A stretch of 64,000 nucleotides of DNA, taken from the NCBI GenBank assembly GCA_002737725.1, contig NSIP01000002.1:1-64000 (forward strand), written 5' to 3'. Made by a program: the position numbers and the translations under genes. Positions 26,985 through 35,665 of the stretch are shown in pieces. The notes under the pieces were generated by a model. It was not told the DNA's origin. It saw only the letters and a program-made list of their open reading frames with translations, and did not search any database. Each line of letters begins with the position of its first letter. Position 1 is the first letter of the stretch. Origin of the DNA: Rhodospirillaceae bacterium (GTDB lineage Bacteria; Pseudomonadota; Alphaproteobacteria; Rhodospirillales; Rhodospirillaceae).

Positions 26985-27761
26985 CTATTTCTTTGCGTTG
27001 TCGCCGGATTTAAATTCCGTCAGCAGGTATTCAAGATCGCGCGGGCCGTTCACCACCCGGATCATCAACTTGTCTTGCTCCGTCACCCAAGCCTCGCTGG
27101 CCCCGCCGAGTTTATACTTCACCGTATCGAAGGTGCCTGCCGGCGTTGTGACCCTCTCTTTGCCAAGGCGTTCGAACTCGAAGGGGATCATGGTACCCAG
27201 CGGCGGTTTATTATTATCGGCGGTGGCCTCAATGGAATACAGCGTGCCTTTTTGTGGACCTTTGGCTTTCACATCTTCGTACCACGTGTGCCAACCGTCG
27301 GCGGCGACGGGGTGTGTGCCGATTGACATCTTTTCAGGCGCGCTCAGTGCTTGTGTGAGTTGACCTGTTGGCCCACTGGATGCGGCGTTCAGTTTGTCAC
27401 CCATGACGGTAATAAAATTTGAGCCCTTGTATCCATTGGGTGTCCAGTAACTCAGGTAGGCTTCCAGCGGACGGAAGTTCGCCGCCACGCGCAGCACCAC
27501 AGTGAATTGATTGTTCCGCGCAAACAGATCGTGCCACATGATCATGGTGCGCGAGCCGTCCGGGTGAACGTTCATGTGGAATTTCTCCCACGCACGTTTG
27601 CGTTTATCGCTCAGCGCTTGGTACGTATATGTGCCCTCGGCCCAGCGCACGATGTTGGTGTTCGCTCCTGTGTTTTCAGGCTGCGCCTGAGGGGCGACCT
27701 GCGCCCAAGCATGAGAGGCAAACACAGATGCCGCGACGAGGGCAATTTTGAAAAAAGTCAT
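26985..27761 (-). CDS. Secreted array protein C (paralogue 3 of 5)
   Basis: A 258-residue protein, signal peptide ending SHAWAQ. Blocks: NTNIVRWAEGTYTYQALSDK, MNVHPDGSRTMIMWHDLFAR, VVLRVAANFRPLEAYLSYW, THPVAADGWHTWYEDVKAKG, VTTPAGTFDTVKYKL, AWVTEQDKLMIRVV, and LEYLLTEFKSG. In the PAG block the usual His is replaced by Lys (VKY), as in paralogue A. The C-terminus is a short charged tail (GDNAKK). It starts 14 bases after paralogue B. Confidence 0.8.
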   Translation of the reverse strand: MTFFKIALVAASVFASHAWAQVAPQAQPENTGANTNIVRWAEGTYTYQALSDKRKRAWEKFHMNVHPDGSRTMIMWHDLFARNNQFTVVLRVAANFRPLEAYLSYWTPNGYKGSNFITVMGDKLNAASSGPTGQLTQALSAPEKMSIGTHPVAADGWHTWYEDVKAKGPQKGTLYSIEATADNNKPPLGTMIPFEFERLGKERVTTPAGTFDTVKYKLGGASEAWVTEQDKLMIRVVNGPRDLEYLLTEFKSGDNAKK

Positions 27762-27775
27762 GTGGCAGATCTCCG

Positions 27776-28546
27776 TTACTTAGGGCCAGCAAGATAGTTC
27801 GTCAGCAAATATTCTCGGTCAAGGGACGGCCACTGGTATTTTACGAGGACACGATCAGCGCCCATGACCCACACATCAAAATCGTTTACCCGATAGTGCT
27901 CGGTTGTGAATGTGCCTGCGGGCACCGTCACCTCCTCAATGCCCTTCAACTCCCATGTTTGATCCATGGGAGTTGCGAGGATCGGGTTTTGAGGTTTCGA
28001 GATGGCATCAATGTTCAGCGTCGCGATGCGTTGAACGCCGCCAACCTTTTTGTCGTAGGTGCCGCCGTGCCAGCCATCAAAAGCCAAGGGGTGTGAAAGC
28101 AGCGAGAAGGCATCGGGCGCATAAGTGCTTTGAGTGAAGTGGCCAGAAGGCCCATTGATCTCGGCGGTCATTTGGTTACCGCGAATGCGAAAAACACCCG
28201 AGCCTTTAAATCCGCCGTCGTTCCAATATGCCGTAAAAGCTTCAATCGGGCGGAAGGTATCGCTCACGCGCATCACAACGTTCATCACCGCATTGCGGGC
28301 GAAGATGTCATTGTGTGTGATTAGTGTCCAGGTTTTGTCAGGATGCACCATGATAGAAAACCTCTCGCTCCCACGTGCGCGCTTCTCCTTCATGGTTTGG
28401 TATAAAATTTCCGCCTCATGCCATCGCACGATGTTTGGATTGGGGCCGGCATTCTCATGCTGTGTTGTTTGAGGTGTTTGTGCGATTGCCGCGAAAGCTA
28501 TTCCCGTCAACGCAAACAAAGCTGTGGCCAGGACGATCGTCTTCAT
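27776..28546 (-). CDS. Secreted array protein B (paralogue 2 of 5)
   Basis: A 256-residue protein, signal peptide ending FAAIAQ. Blocks: NPNIVRWHEAEILYQTMKEK, SIMVHPDKTWTLITHNDIFA (degenerate DGSRTM), MRVSDTFRPIEAFTAYWNDG, GFKGSGVF, SHPLAFDGWHGGTYDKKVGG, VTVPAGTFTTEHYRV, WVMGADRVLVKYQWPSLDRE, YLLTNYLAG. The His of the PAG block is kept. It overlaps paralogue A by 4 bases (ATGG/TGA at 28543-28546). Confidence 0.8.
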   Translation of the reverse strand: MKTIVLATALFALTGIAFAAIAQTPQTTQHENAGPNPNIVRWHEAEILYQTMKEKRARGSERFSIMVHPDKTWTLITHNDIFARNAVMNVVMRVSDTFRPIEAFTAYWNDGGFKGSGVFRIRGNQMTAEINGPSGHFTQSTYAPDAFSLLSHPLAFDGWHGGTYDKKVGGVQRIATLNIDAISKPQNPILATPMDQTWELKGIEEVTVPAGTFTTEHYRVNDFDVWVMGADRVLVKYQWPSLDREYLLTNYLAGPK

Positions 28547-29316
28547 GGTCCCACCTCGTAGGTTCTTAGCACATATTCGCGGTCGGATTTCGGACTTGAT
28601 GATTTCACCAACATCGAATCAGGCCCACTCATCCAAGCAGCAGAATTTCCACTGGTGTATTTTATGGTTTTAAACGTCCCCGCCGGGACCGTCAGATTTT
28701 CTTCACCGCTTTCGGCTTGCTCAGTTTCAATCAAGCGCACGGTGACGGGCAAACCTAAATCGCGCCCAGCCTCCAATGAATAATAACGGCTGACCTGGGG
28801 GCCTTTTTTTTTGTGGTCGTAATACCAGTAGTGCCACCAGTCGCTCGCCAGTGGATGCAGGCTAATGGAAAACGCATCGGGCGTGGTTTGGGCTTGATGG
28901 ACCTGACCTTGCGGGCCGGTCGAGACCAAATCCATAGTCCCGTCATTGAACACAATCTGCACCGCACCTTTGAATTTTCCTTGGGTGAAAAACTGCGCAA
29001 AGGCATCCAGCGGGCGCATATTTTTATCAACGCGGGCCACGCCGGTGAACTGTGTGTTGGTGGCAAACAAGTCGTGCCACATAATCATGCTGCGCGATCC
29101 GTCGCGGTAGACAAACAACTGCCAGGTCTCGACCCCACGCAACCTCTGATCGGAAATTATCCGGTATTCGTAGGTGCCGCGTGCCCAACGCGTGATGTTG
29201 GTATTTGGTCCGGTGTTTTCGGCGCTCGGAGTCGCTGGCAGGGGCAATTGCGCCTGGCTTGGCAGAGCCAATGCCGACACCGCGAGAAATAGTACGGTTG
29301 GACTCAAGATCATCAT
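28543..29316 (-). CDS. Secreted array protein A (paralogue 1 of 5, first in operon)
   Basis: About 257 residues from ATG at 29316 (MMILSPTVLFLAVSALALPS), which follows GGGGAGAG; a start 45 bases upstream is less likely. Signal peptide ends PSQAQ. Blocks: NTNITRWARGTYEYRIISDQ, VYRDGSRSMIMWHDLFATN, ARVDKNMRPLDAFAQFF, LHPLASDWWHYWYYDHKKKG, LTVPAGTFKTIKYTS, GPDSMLVKSSSPKSDREYVL. Closest to paralogue C (MIMWHDLFA, Lys for His in the PAG block). It is the promoter-proximal gene, divergent from sdhC. Confidence 0.8.
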   Translation of the reverse strand: MMILSPTVLFLAVSALALPSQAQLPLPATPSAENTGPNTNITRWARGTYEYRIISDQRLRGVETWQLFVYRDGSRSMIMWHDLFATNTQFTGVARVDKNMRPLDAFAQFFTQGKFKGAVQIVFNDGTMDLVSTGPQGQVHQAQTTPDAFSISLHPLASDWWHYWYYDHKKKGPQVSRYYSLEAGRDLGLPVTVRLIETEQAESGEENLTVPAGTFKTIKYTSGNSAAWMSGPDSMLVKSSSPKSDREYVLRTYEVGP

Positions 29317-29415
29317 TCTCTCCCCACTCCAATCGTGGACTAAAGCTTGGGTGTCAGGCAATGGACACTATGCATGAAGTCTCTCTTTTATAGCCCTGAT
29401 TGGTGTTCCTGCCGT

Positions 29416-29445
29416 TTGACTTCGCTGGCGATGGGGAGTTACATC
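29416..29445 (+). promoter_or_regulatory. Possible sigma70 promoter for sdhCDAB
   Basis: TTGACT at 29416-29421 and TACATC at 29440-29445 are 18 bases apart, 66 bases before the sdhC ATG. The -35 is good, the -10 weak. The rest of 29317-29510 shows no other element I can support. Confidence 0.35.
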
Positions 29446-29510
29446 TAATCGTCTCGGCCAGGGTGGCCGAAGACCTTGGAATTCCTCGTAAAGATTGGGA
29501 TTTGGCCGCC

Positions 29511-29930
29511 ATGTCGACTGCTGCAAAACCCGCCACAACTCGGACCTTGGGGACGCGCGCGCTGTCGCGCCCATTGTCACCACATTTGCAAATCTATCGC
29601 ATGCCATTGGCCGCGATGTTGTCGATTGCTGGCCATCGCGCTACGGGCATTGGCCTCGTGCTCGGCTTGTTGTTACTCACATGGTGGCTGACCGCTGCGG
29701 CGTTTGGGGAGCCGGCCTATACCACCACGATGGCCTTCATTGGCTCGTGGTTCGGCAAATTTATTCTGTTTGGCTTTTCATTTGCGTTTTATTTCCATCT
29801 CTGCACGGGCGTGCGCCACTTATTTTGGGATGCAGGCAAGGGATTCGAGATTCCCGATACTCAACGCACCAATCAAATTGTGATTGCCGCCGCCGTGATG
29901 CTGACACTTCTCACCTGGCTCATCGTGTAA
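29511..29930 (+). CDS. sdhC: Succinate dehydrogenase cytochrome b556 subunit
   Basis: SdhC is one of two membrane anchors of complex II and binds heme b and ubiquinone. The 139-residue protein has the signature RPLSPHLQIYRMPLAAMLSI followed by GHRATGIGLVLG, three membrane helices, and the heme ligand segment FHLCTGVRHLFWDAGKGFEI. The ATG at 29511 (MSTAAKPATTR) matches homologues. It is 11 bases upstream of sdhD. Confidence 0.95.
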   Translation: MSTAAKPATTRTLGTRALSRPLSPHLQIYRMPLAAMLSIAGHRATGIGLVLGLLLLTWWLTAAAFGEPAYTTTMAFIGSWFGKFILFGFSFAFYFHLCTGVRHLFWDAGKGFEIPDTQRTNQIVIAAAVMLTLLTWLIV

Positions 29931-29941
29931 GGGCACATCTT

Positions 29942-30337
29942 ATGGTCCCCAAACCCGATATGCTTCGTTCCGCTCTCGGCCGCGTTCGCGGCCTGGGGTC
30001 GGCCAAGGAAGGCACCCATCATTGGTGGCAGCAGCGCCTCACGGCTGTGGCCCTGATCCCCCTATCGATTTGGCTGATTGCCAGCATCGTCAGCCTTTCG
30101 AGCTCTGGCTATGCGGGCTTTGCCAGTTGGTTCCATAATCCAATTCACGCCACCGTTATGATCTTGTTTCTGCTCGCCGTGTTTCATCACGCACAATTGG
30201 GCCTGCAGGTTGTAATTGAGGATTATGTACCCAACCATGCCGCCCGCACGGTGTGCGTCGTTGCTGCAAAATTTGCGTGCATCGCTTTGGCCGTGTCGTG
30301 CGTCGTCTCCATTCTCGTCGTTGCGTTCAAAGGCTGA
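29942..30337 (+). CDS. sdhD: Succinate dehydrogenase membrane anchor subunit
   Basis: The 131-residue SdhD has three hydrophobic helices and the family pattern GSAKEGTHHWWQQRLTAVAL, then VFHHAQLGLQVVIEDYVPN, containing the heme-proximal His. With SdhC it holds the SdhAB dimer at the membrane. The start is ATG at 29942. It is followed by sdhA after 6 bases. Confidence 0.95.
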   Translation: MVPKPDMLRSALGRVRGLGSAKEGTHHWWQQRLTAVALIPLSIWLIASIVSLSSSGYAGFASWFHNPIHATVMILFLLAVFHHAQLGLQVVIEDYVPNHAARTVCVVAAKFACIALAVSCVVSILVVAFKG

Positions 30338-30343
30338 TCGATC

Positions 30344-32140
30344 ATGTCTACCAACTCTGCCGGATACAATATTGTTGATCACGACTATGATGTCGTGGTG
30401 GTAGGTGCCGGGGGCGCTGGTTTGCGCGCCACTTTTGGTATGGTACAGAACGGCCTGAAAACCGCATGTATCACCAAAGTATTTCCCACCCGCAGCCATA
30501 CGGTCGCTGCCCAAGGTGGCATCGGTGCAGCACTGGGCAACATGGCCGAGGACAATTGGGTTTGGCATATGTACGACACCATCAAGGGGTCGGACTGGCT
30601 GGGCGACCAAGACGCCATTGAATACATGTGCCGCGAAGCCATTCCGGCTGTGTACGAGCTTGAAAATTACGGCGTGCCGTTCTCTCGCACACCGGACGGT
30701 AAAATTTATCAACGCCCCTTCGGTGGTCACATGCGTAACTTCGGCGAAGCGCCGGTTCAGCGCGCATGCGCAGCCGCCGACCGCACGGGCCACGCGATTT
30801 TGCATACGCTCTATCAGCAAAGCCTGAAATATAAGGCCGAGTTCTTTGTCGAGTATTTCGCCATTGATTTGATGATGGATTCTGAAGGCTGTCGGGGCGT
30901 TGTTGCTATTGACATGGCGACCGGCACTATCCATCGCTTCCGCGCCCATACTACCGTCATTGCCACGGGTGGTTATGGCCGCGCCTACTTCTCGTGCACC
31001 TCGGCGCATACATGTACTGGTGATGGCAATGGCATGGTGGCGCGTGCTGGCCTGCCGTTGCAAGACATGGAGTTCGTGCAGTTCCACCCCACCGGCGTGT
31101 ACGGCGCGGGCGTGTTGATTACCGAAGGTGCGCGCGGCGAGGGCGGTTATCTCACCAACTCGGCGGGCGACCGTTTCATGGAACGCTACGCCCCCACTGC
31201 CAAAGACTTGGCCTCGCGTGACGTTGTGTCGCGCTCCATGACCATGGAAATTCGTGAAGGCCGCGGCGTTGGGCCTGAGAAAGATCATATCCTGCTGCAC
31301 TTGGAGCACCTGGGCGCAGACGTGCTGTATCAGCGCTTGCCTGGCATTACTGAAACCGCGAAAATTTTCGCGGGCATTGATGCCACCAAAAACGCCATCC
31401 CCGTGCTGCCGACCGTGCACTACAACATGGGCGGCATTCCCACCAACTACATGGCCGAAGTGATTAAGCCGCTGCCGGGCAAGCCCGACAACGTGCTCCC
31501 CGGCCTCATGGCCGTGGGCGAAGCGGCATGCGTGTCGGTCCACGGTGCCAATCGGTTGGGCACAAATTCACTGCTCGATCTAGTGGTGTTTGGCCGTGCG
31601 GCGAGCTTGCGCGCGAAGGACATCGTCAAAGCGGGCGCAACCCACAAGCCGTTACCCAAGGATGCGTCGGACTTGGCGCTCAGCCGTCTCGACAGAATTC
31701 GCAATGCCAATGGCTCGCTCACGACAGCGGCCATCCGCAAGTCCATGCAGCGCACCATGCAAAACGATGCCGCTGTGTTCCGCACATCGAAGACGCTCAA
31801 AGAGGGCTTGGACAAGATGGGCGAAATCGCAGGCACCATGAAAGATCTGCGCATCGCCGATCGCAGCCTCATCTTCAATACCGACCTGATTGAAGCACTG
31901 GAGCTCGACAACCTGATTCCCTGTGCGCTTGCTACGATTGGTGGTGCTGAAGCGCGCCATGAAAGCCGTGGTGCGCACGCGCACGAGGATTATCCTAATC
32001 GCGATGACGCCAACTGGATGAAGCACACGCTGGCGTGGATTGATGACTCTTATAAGGTGAAGCTCGATTACCGCCCTGTGCACACCTACACGCTGACCAA
32101 CGAAGTTCAGTACATTCCGCCTAAGGCGCGCGTGTACTAA
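30344..32140 (+). CDS. sdhA: Succinate dehydrogenase flavoprotein subunit
   Basis: SdhA oxidises succinate to fumarate and passes electrons through covalent FAD. The 598-residue protein has the Rossmann start [18 protein letters not shown], the FAD-linking His in [12 protein letters not shown], the active-site segment [31 protein letters not shown], and the C-terminal [20 protein letters not shown]. Complete and in operon order after sdhCD. Confidence 0.98.
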   Translation: MSTNSAGYNIVDHDYDVVVVGAGGAGLRATFGMVQNGLKTACITKVFPTRSHTVAAQGGIGAALGNMAEDNWVWHMYDTIKGSDWLGDQDAIEYMCREAIPAVYELENYGVPFSRTPDGKIYQRPFGGHMRNFGEAPVQRACAAADRTGHAILHTLYQQSLKYKAEFFVEYFAIDLMMDSEGCRGVVAIDMATGTIHRFRAHTTVIATGGYGRAYFSCTSAHTCTGDGNGMVARAGLPLQDMEFVQFHPTGVYGAGVLITEGARGEGGYLTNSAGDRFMERYAPTAKDLASRDVVSRSMTMEIREGRGVGPEKDHILLHLEHLGADVLYQRLPGITETAKIFAGIDATKNAIPVLPTVHYNMGGIPTNYMAEVIKPLPGKPDNVLPGLMAVGEAACVSVHGANRLGTNSLLDLVVFGRAASLRAKDIVKAGATHKPLPKDASDLALSRLDRIRNANGSLTTAAIRKSMQRTMQNDAAVFRTSKTLKEGLDKMGEIAGTMKDLRIADRSLIFNTDLIEALELDNLIPCALATIGGAEARHESRGAHAHEDYPNRDDANWMKHTLAWIDDSYKVKLDYRPVHTYTLTNEVQYIPPKARVY

Positions 32141-32158
32141 GGTTATAAAGGTTTTTCT

Positions 32159-32941
32159 ATGGTCGAATTTACGCTTCCCAAAAACTCTCAAGTTAAGCCC
32201 GGTAAAAAGCACGCCGTCCCGCCGGGTGCCAAAAATCTGCGCACGTTTAAGGTCTACCGTTACGATCCCGACACCGACGAAAACCCGCGGCTCGACAGCT
32301 ACGATGTCGACATGGACACCTGCGGGCCCATGGTGCTGGATGCGCTGCTGAAAATTAAAGACGAGACCGATCAAACGCTCACACTGCGCCGCTCGTGCCG
32401 CGAGGGGATTTGCGGCTCGTGCTCGATGAACATCGATGGCCGCAACACGCTCGCATGTTTGAAGCCCATCGAAGAATGTAAAGGCGACGTGAAGGTTTAT
32501 CCGTTGCCGCATATGCCGGTCATCAAAGACCTCGTGCCTGATTTGACCCATGTCTATGCACAATATGCGTCGATTGAGCCCTGGTTAAAAACCGACACGC
32601 CAGCCCCGCCCAATGCCGAGCGCCAACAATCACCCGAAGAGCGCGCCAAGCTTGATGGTCTCTGGGAATGCATTTTGTGCTTCTGCTGCACCACCTCGTG
32701 CCCGTCTTATTGGTGGAACGGTGATCGCTATTTAGGACCAGCGATTTTGCTGCAAGCCGCGCGCTGGATTAACGATTCACGCGACGAAGCGACAGGTGAA
32801 CGCCTGGACAATTTGGAAGACCCGTTCCGATTGTATCGCTGCCACACCATTATGAATTGCACGCAGACTTGCCCCAAGGGCCTCAACCCTGCCAAAGCCA
32901 TCGCCGACATCAAGATGAAAATGGTCGAGCGGCAGGGGTAG
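32159..32941 (+). CDS. sdhB: Succinate dehydrogenase iron-sulfur subunit
   Basis: SdhB relays electrons via three clusters to ubiquinone. The 260-residue protein shows the [2Fe-2S] motif [22 protein letters not shown], the [4Fe-4S] motif [12 protein letters not shown] and the [3Fe-4S] motif [17 protein letters not shown]. It is the last gene of sdhCDAB, and a large palindrome follows 15 bases later. Confidence 0.98.
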   Translation: MVEFTLPKNSQVKPGKKHAVPPGAKNLRTFKVYRYDPDTDENPRLDSYDVDMDTCGPMVLDALLKIKDETDQTLTLRRSCREGICGSCSMNIDGRNTLACLKPIEECKGDVKVYPLPHMPVIKDLVPDLTHVYAQYASIEPWLKTDTPAPPNAERQQSPEERAKLDGLWECILCFCCTTSCPSYWWNGDRYLGPAILLQAARWINDSRDEATGERLDNLEDPFRLYRCHTIMNCTQTCPKGLNPAKAIADIKMKMVERQG

Positions 32942-32955
32942 CATTTATCTCAACT

Positions 32956-32986
32956 GTCATGGCCCGGTCTCGTGCCGGGCGATGAC
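32956..32986. repeat. Palindrome of the alphaproteobacterial intergenic type
   Basis: GTCAT-G-GCCCGG (32956-32967) pairs with CCGGGC-G-ATGAC (32975-32986), loop 7 bases. Palindromes of the form GTCAT...CCGGG...ATGAC recur between genes in many alphaproteobacteria. It sits between convergent sdhB and a lipoprotein gene and probably ends or protects both transcripts. Confidence 0.6.
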
Positions 32987-32994
32987 GACTTGCG

Positions 32995-33372
32995 TTACTT
33001 CCCCACGCACTTAAAAAACGCGCGCGTCGGGGTCAGTAGCGCGCAGCGGAATTCATCCTGGCCATCAAACTGCGCAGTTCGTCCAGTTTTGGCGCACTCG
33101 GACTTGGCTAGTTCAAGCACATCGCGCGGCGTTGTCCCCCGAATCGAATAGCAGATCGCCAGCCGGTCGGGTGTCGAGACGCCCACAGGGGCGATCTGGC
33201 CCGCTTCGCGCCGCCCGTCGACAAAAGGCGCACTGGCGCAGCCCCCCAGCATCAGGGCCGTGGCGATAATGGCACGGGCATGGACACGTTTCAGATGCGA
33301 GACTCGGGGTGGTTGGCGGCTGGGTTGTCGTCCCGTGGCGCTGAGGGTGGGACGCGAATGTTCTAAATCCAT
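32995..33372 (-). CDS. Small hypothetical lipoprotein
   Basis: The frame has 125 codons. A lipobox LMLGGC follows IIATALM, so the mature protein begins at that Cys and is about 80 residues: CASAPFVDGRREAGQ, then CYSIRGTTPRDVLELAKSEC and FRCALLTPTRAFFKCVGK, with four further cysteines that could form disulfides. The 43 residues before the lipobox are too long for a normal n-region, and no ATG, GTG or TTG lies close to the lipobox, so the true start is uncertain. I recognise no named family. Confidence 0.6.
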   Translation of the reverse strand: MDLEHSRPTLSATGRQPSRQPPRVSHLKRVHARAIIATALMLGGCASAPFVDGRREAGQIAPVGVSTPDRLAICYSIRGTTPRDVLELAKSECAKTGRTAQFDGQDEFRCALLTPTRAFFKCVGK

Positions 33373-33468
33373 GAAATTCCTTGCAAATCTTTAGCGTTTG
33401 AGGCGTTGTGAGCCCTTCACACCTGTTTATCTTTCAGCCCGAACGCACAGTTGTCGAGGGGATATGTG

Positions 33469-34425
33469 ATGGTTGTGACTGCCGAAGACCTTCTCAAAGA
33501 AGGCAAGAAATTCCGTTTAGTAACCCGTAGCGATTTCGATGGCCTCGTTTGCGCCGCTGTCTTGAAAGAGCTGAAGTTGATCGACGAGATCAAGTTCGTC
33601 CACCCCAAAGATATGCAAGATGGGGTGATTGAAATCTCCAGCCGCGATATCACCACCAATCTGCCCTTCGTTGAGGGTGTGCGGGTGGCGTTCGATCACC
33701 ATTTTTCTGAAACCGTGCGCCTCGGTTCCAAAGACACCCACATTATCGACCCCAAAGCGCCCTCAGCCGCGCGCGTGGTGTACGATTTCTTCGGCGGCAA
33801 GAAAAAGCTGCCGCGCATCGGCGATGAATTGATGATTGCCGTCGACAAGGGCGATGCTGCCCAGTTCAACAAAAACGAAGTGCTCAACCCCCAAGGCTGG
33901 GATTTGATGAGCTTCCTGATGGATGCGCGCAGCGGCTTGGGCCGTTTCCGCGAGTTCACCATCTCGAACTATCAACTGATGATGGAATTGATCGACAAAT
34001 GCGTTGAGATTCCCATCGATGCAATCTTGATGCTGCCCGATGTGGTCGAGCGTGTTGACTTGTATGTCGAGCACGAAGCCAAAGCCAAAGAGCAGATCAA
34101 GCGTTGCTCGAAGGTCTACAAGAACTTGGTGATTCTCGACTTGCGTGATGAAGACACCATTTGGGCGGCCAACCGTTTCCTGATTTACGCGCTGTATCCG
34201 GAAACCAATATTTCAATTCATATGATGTGGGGCTTGAAGAAGAAAAACACCGTTTTTGCCATTGGCAAGTCGATCTTTGATCGTGGCTCAAAAACCAATG
34301 TTGGCGAGTTGTGTTTGAAGTACGGTGGCGGCGGCTACATGGCGGCGGGAACCTGTCAGGTGCCCAACGATCTGTCCGAAAAGACGCAGGCCGACTTGAT
34401 TGCCAAAATCAACGCCGACGGCTGA
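33469..34425 (+). CDS. DHH superfamily phosphoesterase (exopolyphosphatase-like)
   Basis: A 318-residue cytoplasmic protein with the DHH domain: TRSDFDGLVCAAVLKEL (Asp metal ligands), VRVAFDHHFSETVR (the DHH motif), then the C-terminal DHHA1-type motif GELCLKYGGGGYMAAGTCQV. Relatives include RecJ, NrnA and pyrophosphatases; this group is often labelled exopolyphosphatase-related without proof. The ATG at 33469 (MVVTAEDLL) follows GAGGGG; an upstream in-frame start is not supported. It is divergent from the lipoprotein gene and probably precedes zapE on one transcript. Confidence 0.85.
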   Translation: MVVTAEDLLKEGKKFRLVTRSDFDGLVCAAVLKELKLIDEIKFVHPKDMQDGVIEISSRDITTNLPFVEGVRVAFDHHFSETVRLGSKDTHIIDPKAPSAARVVYDFFGGKKKLPRIGDELMIAVDKGDAAQFNKNEVLNPQGWDLMSFLMDARSGLGRFREFTISNYQLMMELIDKCVEIPIDAILMLPDVVERVDLYVEHEAKAKEQIKRCSKVYKNLVILDLRDEDTIWAANRFLIYALYPETNISIHMMWGLKKKNTVFAIGKSIFDRGSKTNVGELCLKYGGGGYMAAGTCQVPNDLSEKTQADLIAKINADG

Positions 34426-34503
34426 ACTGTCTCATAAGCTTTCGCTGTATCGCCCGGCAGATTTCTATTCGGGCGATGCGCATTTTAGCGTGATGTATAT
34501 TAA

Positions 34504-35628
34504 GTGACTGAAGGCCCTATCTTCCGCTATCGCGACCTGATGACGCTGGGCGAACTCAAGTCCGATCCAGCGCAAAAGCTGGCGGCTGAGCGACTGCAAA
34601 GCCTTCATCATGCGCTGCTGCATTACACGCCCAAAAGCGGAAAGAAGGGTTGGATGCAGCGCTTCGGCCTCACGCCCGAGATTGATCGCGCGCCACCCCA
34701 AGGAATTTATTTGTATGGTGGTGTCGGGCGCGGAAAATCGATGCTGATGGATTTGTTGTTTCAATCTGTGCCGATCAAAACCAAAGAGCGCGTGCACTTC
34801 CAAGCCTTCATGCGCGATATTCACGCTGAAATTCATCAGCTGCGCCAAATGCCCGTGCCCTTCGAGGGTGACCCGATTCCCGGCATGGCCGATGGCATTG
34901 CTGACAACACCACATTGCTGTGTCTCGATGAGTTGGAAGTGCGTGACATCGCTGACGCCATGATTGTCAGCCGCTTGTTCCAGCGCTTGTTCGAGCGCGG
35001 AGTGGTGGTAGTGGCCACCTCTAACCGTCACCCCGACGATTTGTATAAAGACGGATTACAGCGCGAGAAATTCCTACCCTTCATCGATCTGCTCAAAACT
35101 AAGCTTGATGTGCTGGCGATGGAATCGTTGCAAGACTATCGCCTGGGTCGGCTGATGGGCTCGGCCGTGTATTACACTCCCTTGGGCACTGCTGCTGATA
35201 CGGCGCTTGATCAAGCTTGGTCGCGTATGACCGATGATGCGCCACCCAAGCCCGATTATATATCGGTGCAGGGTCGCCGTGTTGAGATTCCGGCCAGTGC
35301 GCATCAAGTGGCGCGATTCGCTTTTTCGGATTTATGCGACAAAGCGCTGGGACCTGCCGACTACATGGCCGTTGCCGCGCAATATTCCACCGTGATAATG
35401 AGCGGCATTCCGCAGATGACGGAGGAGAAAAAAGATTCAGCGCGGCGTTTTGTCACGCTGGTCGATGCGTTGTACGAACATCGCACGGTGTTGATCTGCG
35501 CAGCAGCGGTCCCACCGACGGATCTTTATGTGGGTCGCGATGGCGGCTTTGAATTTCAACGCACCGCCTCACGCCTCATCGAAATGCAGGCGATCGATTA
35601 CATCAAACAACGGCATGTGGAGGAGTAG
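34504..35628 (+). CDS. zapE: Cell division AFG1-like ATPase ZapE
   Basis: ZapE is an AAA-type ATPase that associates with the Z ring. The 374-residue protein has the P-loop LYGGVGRGKSMLMDLLF, the partner-binding FQAFMRDIHAEIHQLRQ, the Walker B LLCLDELEVRDIADAMI, VVVATSNRHPDDLYKDGLQR, and a C-terminal RFVTLVDALYEHRTVLICAA segment. It starts with GTG at 34504. In other alphaproteobacteria zapE often lies next to mdh and sucCD, as it roughly does here. Confidence 0.93.
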   Translation: MTEGPIFRYRDLMTLGELKSDPAQKLAAERLQSLHHALLHYTPKSGKKGWMQRFGLTPEIDRAPPQGIYLYGGVGRGKSMLMDLLFQSVPIKTKERVHFQAFMRDIHAEIHQLRQMPVPFEGDPIPGMADGIADNTTLLCLDELEVRDIADAMIVSRLFQRLFERGVVVVATSNRHPDDLYKDGLQREKFLPFIDLLKTKLDVLAMESLQDYRLGRLMGSAVYYTPLGTAADTALDQAWSRMTDDAPPKPDYISVQGRRVEIPASAHQVARFAFSDLCDKALGPADYMAVAAQYSTVIMSGIPQMTEEKKDSARRFVTLVDALYEHRTVLICAAAVPPTDLYVGRDGGFEFQRTASRLIEMQAIDYIKQRHVEE

Positions 35629-35642
35629 GAAGAGCCCCTTAG

Positions 35643-35660
35643 CCTCTCCCAAGGGAGAGG
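35643..35660. terminator. Terminator hairpin between zapE and the ChaN-like gene
   Basis: CCTCTCCC (35643-35650), two-base spacer, GGGAGAGG (35653-35660), followed by GCTTTCT. It is perfectly symmetric and lies between convergent stops, so it can serve both genes. Confidence 0.5.
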
Positions 35661-35665
35661 GCTTT

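Larger units (their letters stand above)
25463..29316 (-). repeat. Tandem array of five diverged paralogous genes
   Basis: Five adjacent genes of 247-258 codons share seven ordered blocks (N-x-N-I-x-R-W, VHPDGSRTM, R-V-x-x-x-F-R-P-L-E-A-Y, G-x-x-K-G-S, HPLA-x-D-x-W, VPAGTF-x-T, D-x-x-LVK...DREYLL). They are spaced by -4, +14, +8 and -4 bases in a single direction. A, B and C form one subgroup, D and E another, which suggests an early duplication into two lineages followed by local expansion. Divergence is high, so the array is old rather than a recent amplification. Confidence 0.75.

Noticed and set aside
30062-31543. A 493-codon open frame on the minus strand across sdhD and sdhA
   Set aside because: It is antisense to two complete sdh genes, shows no recognisable domain, and reflects the third-position bias of GC-rich coding DNA.
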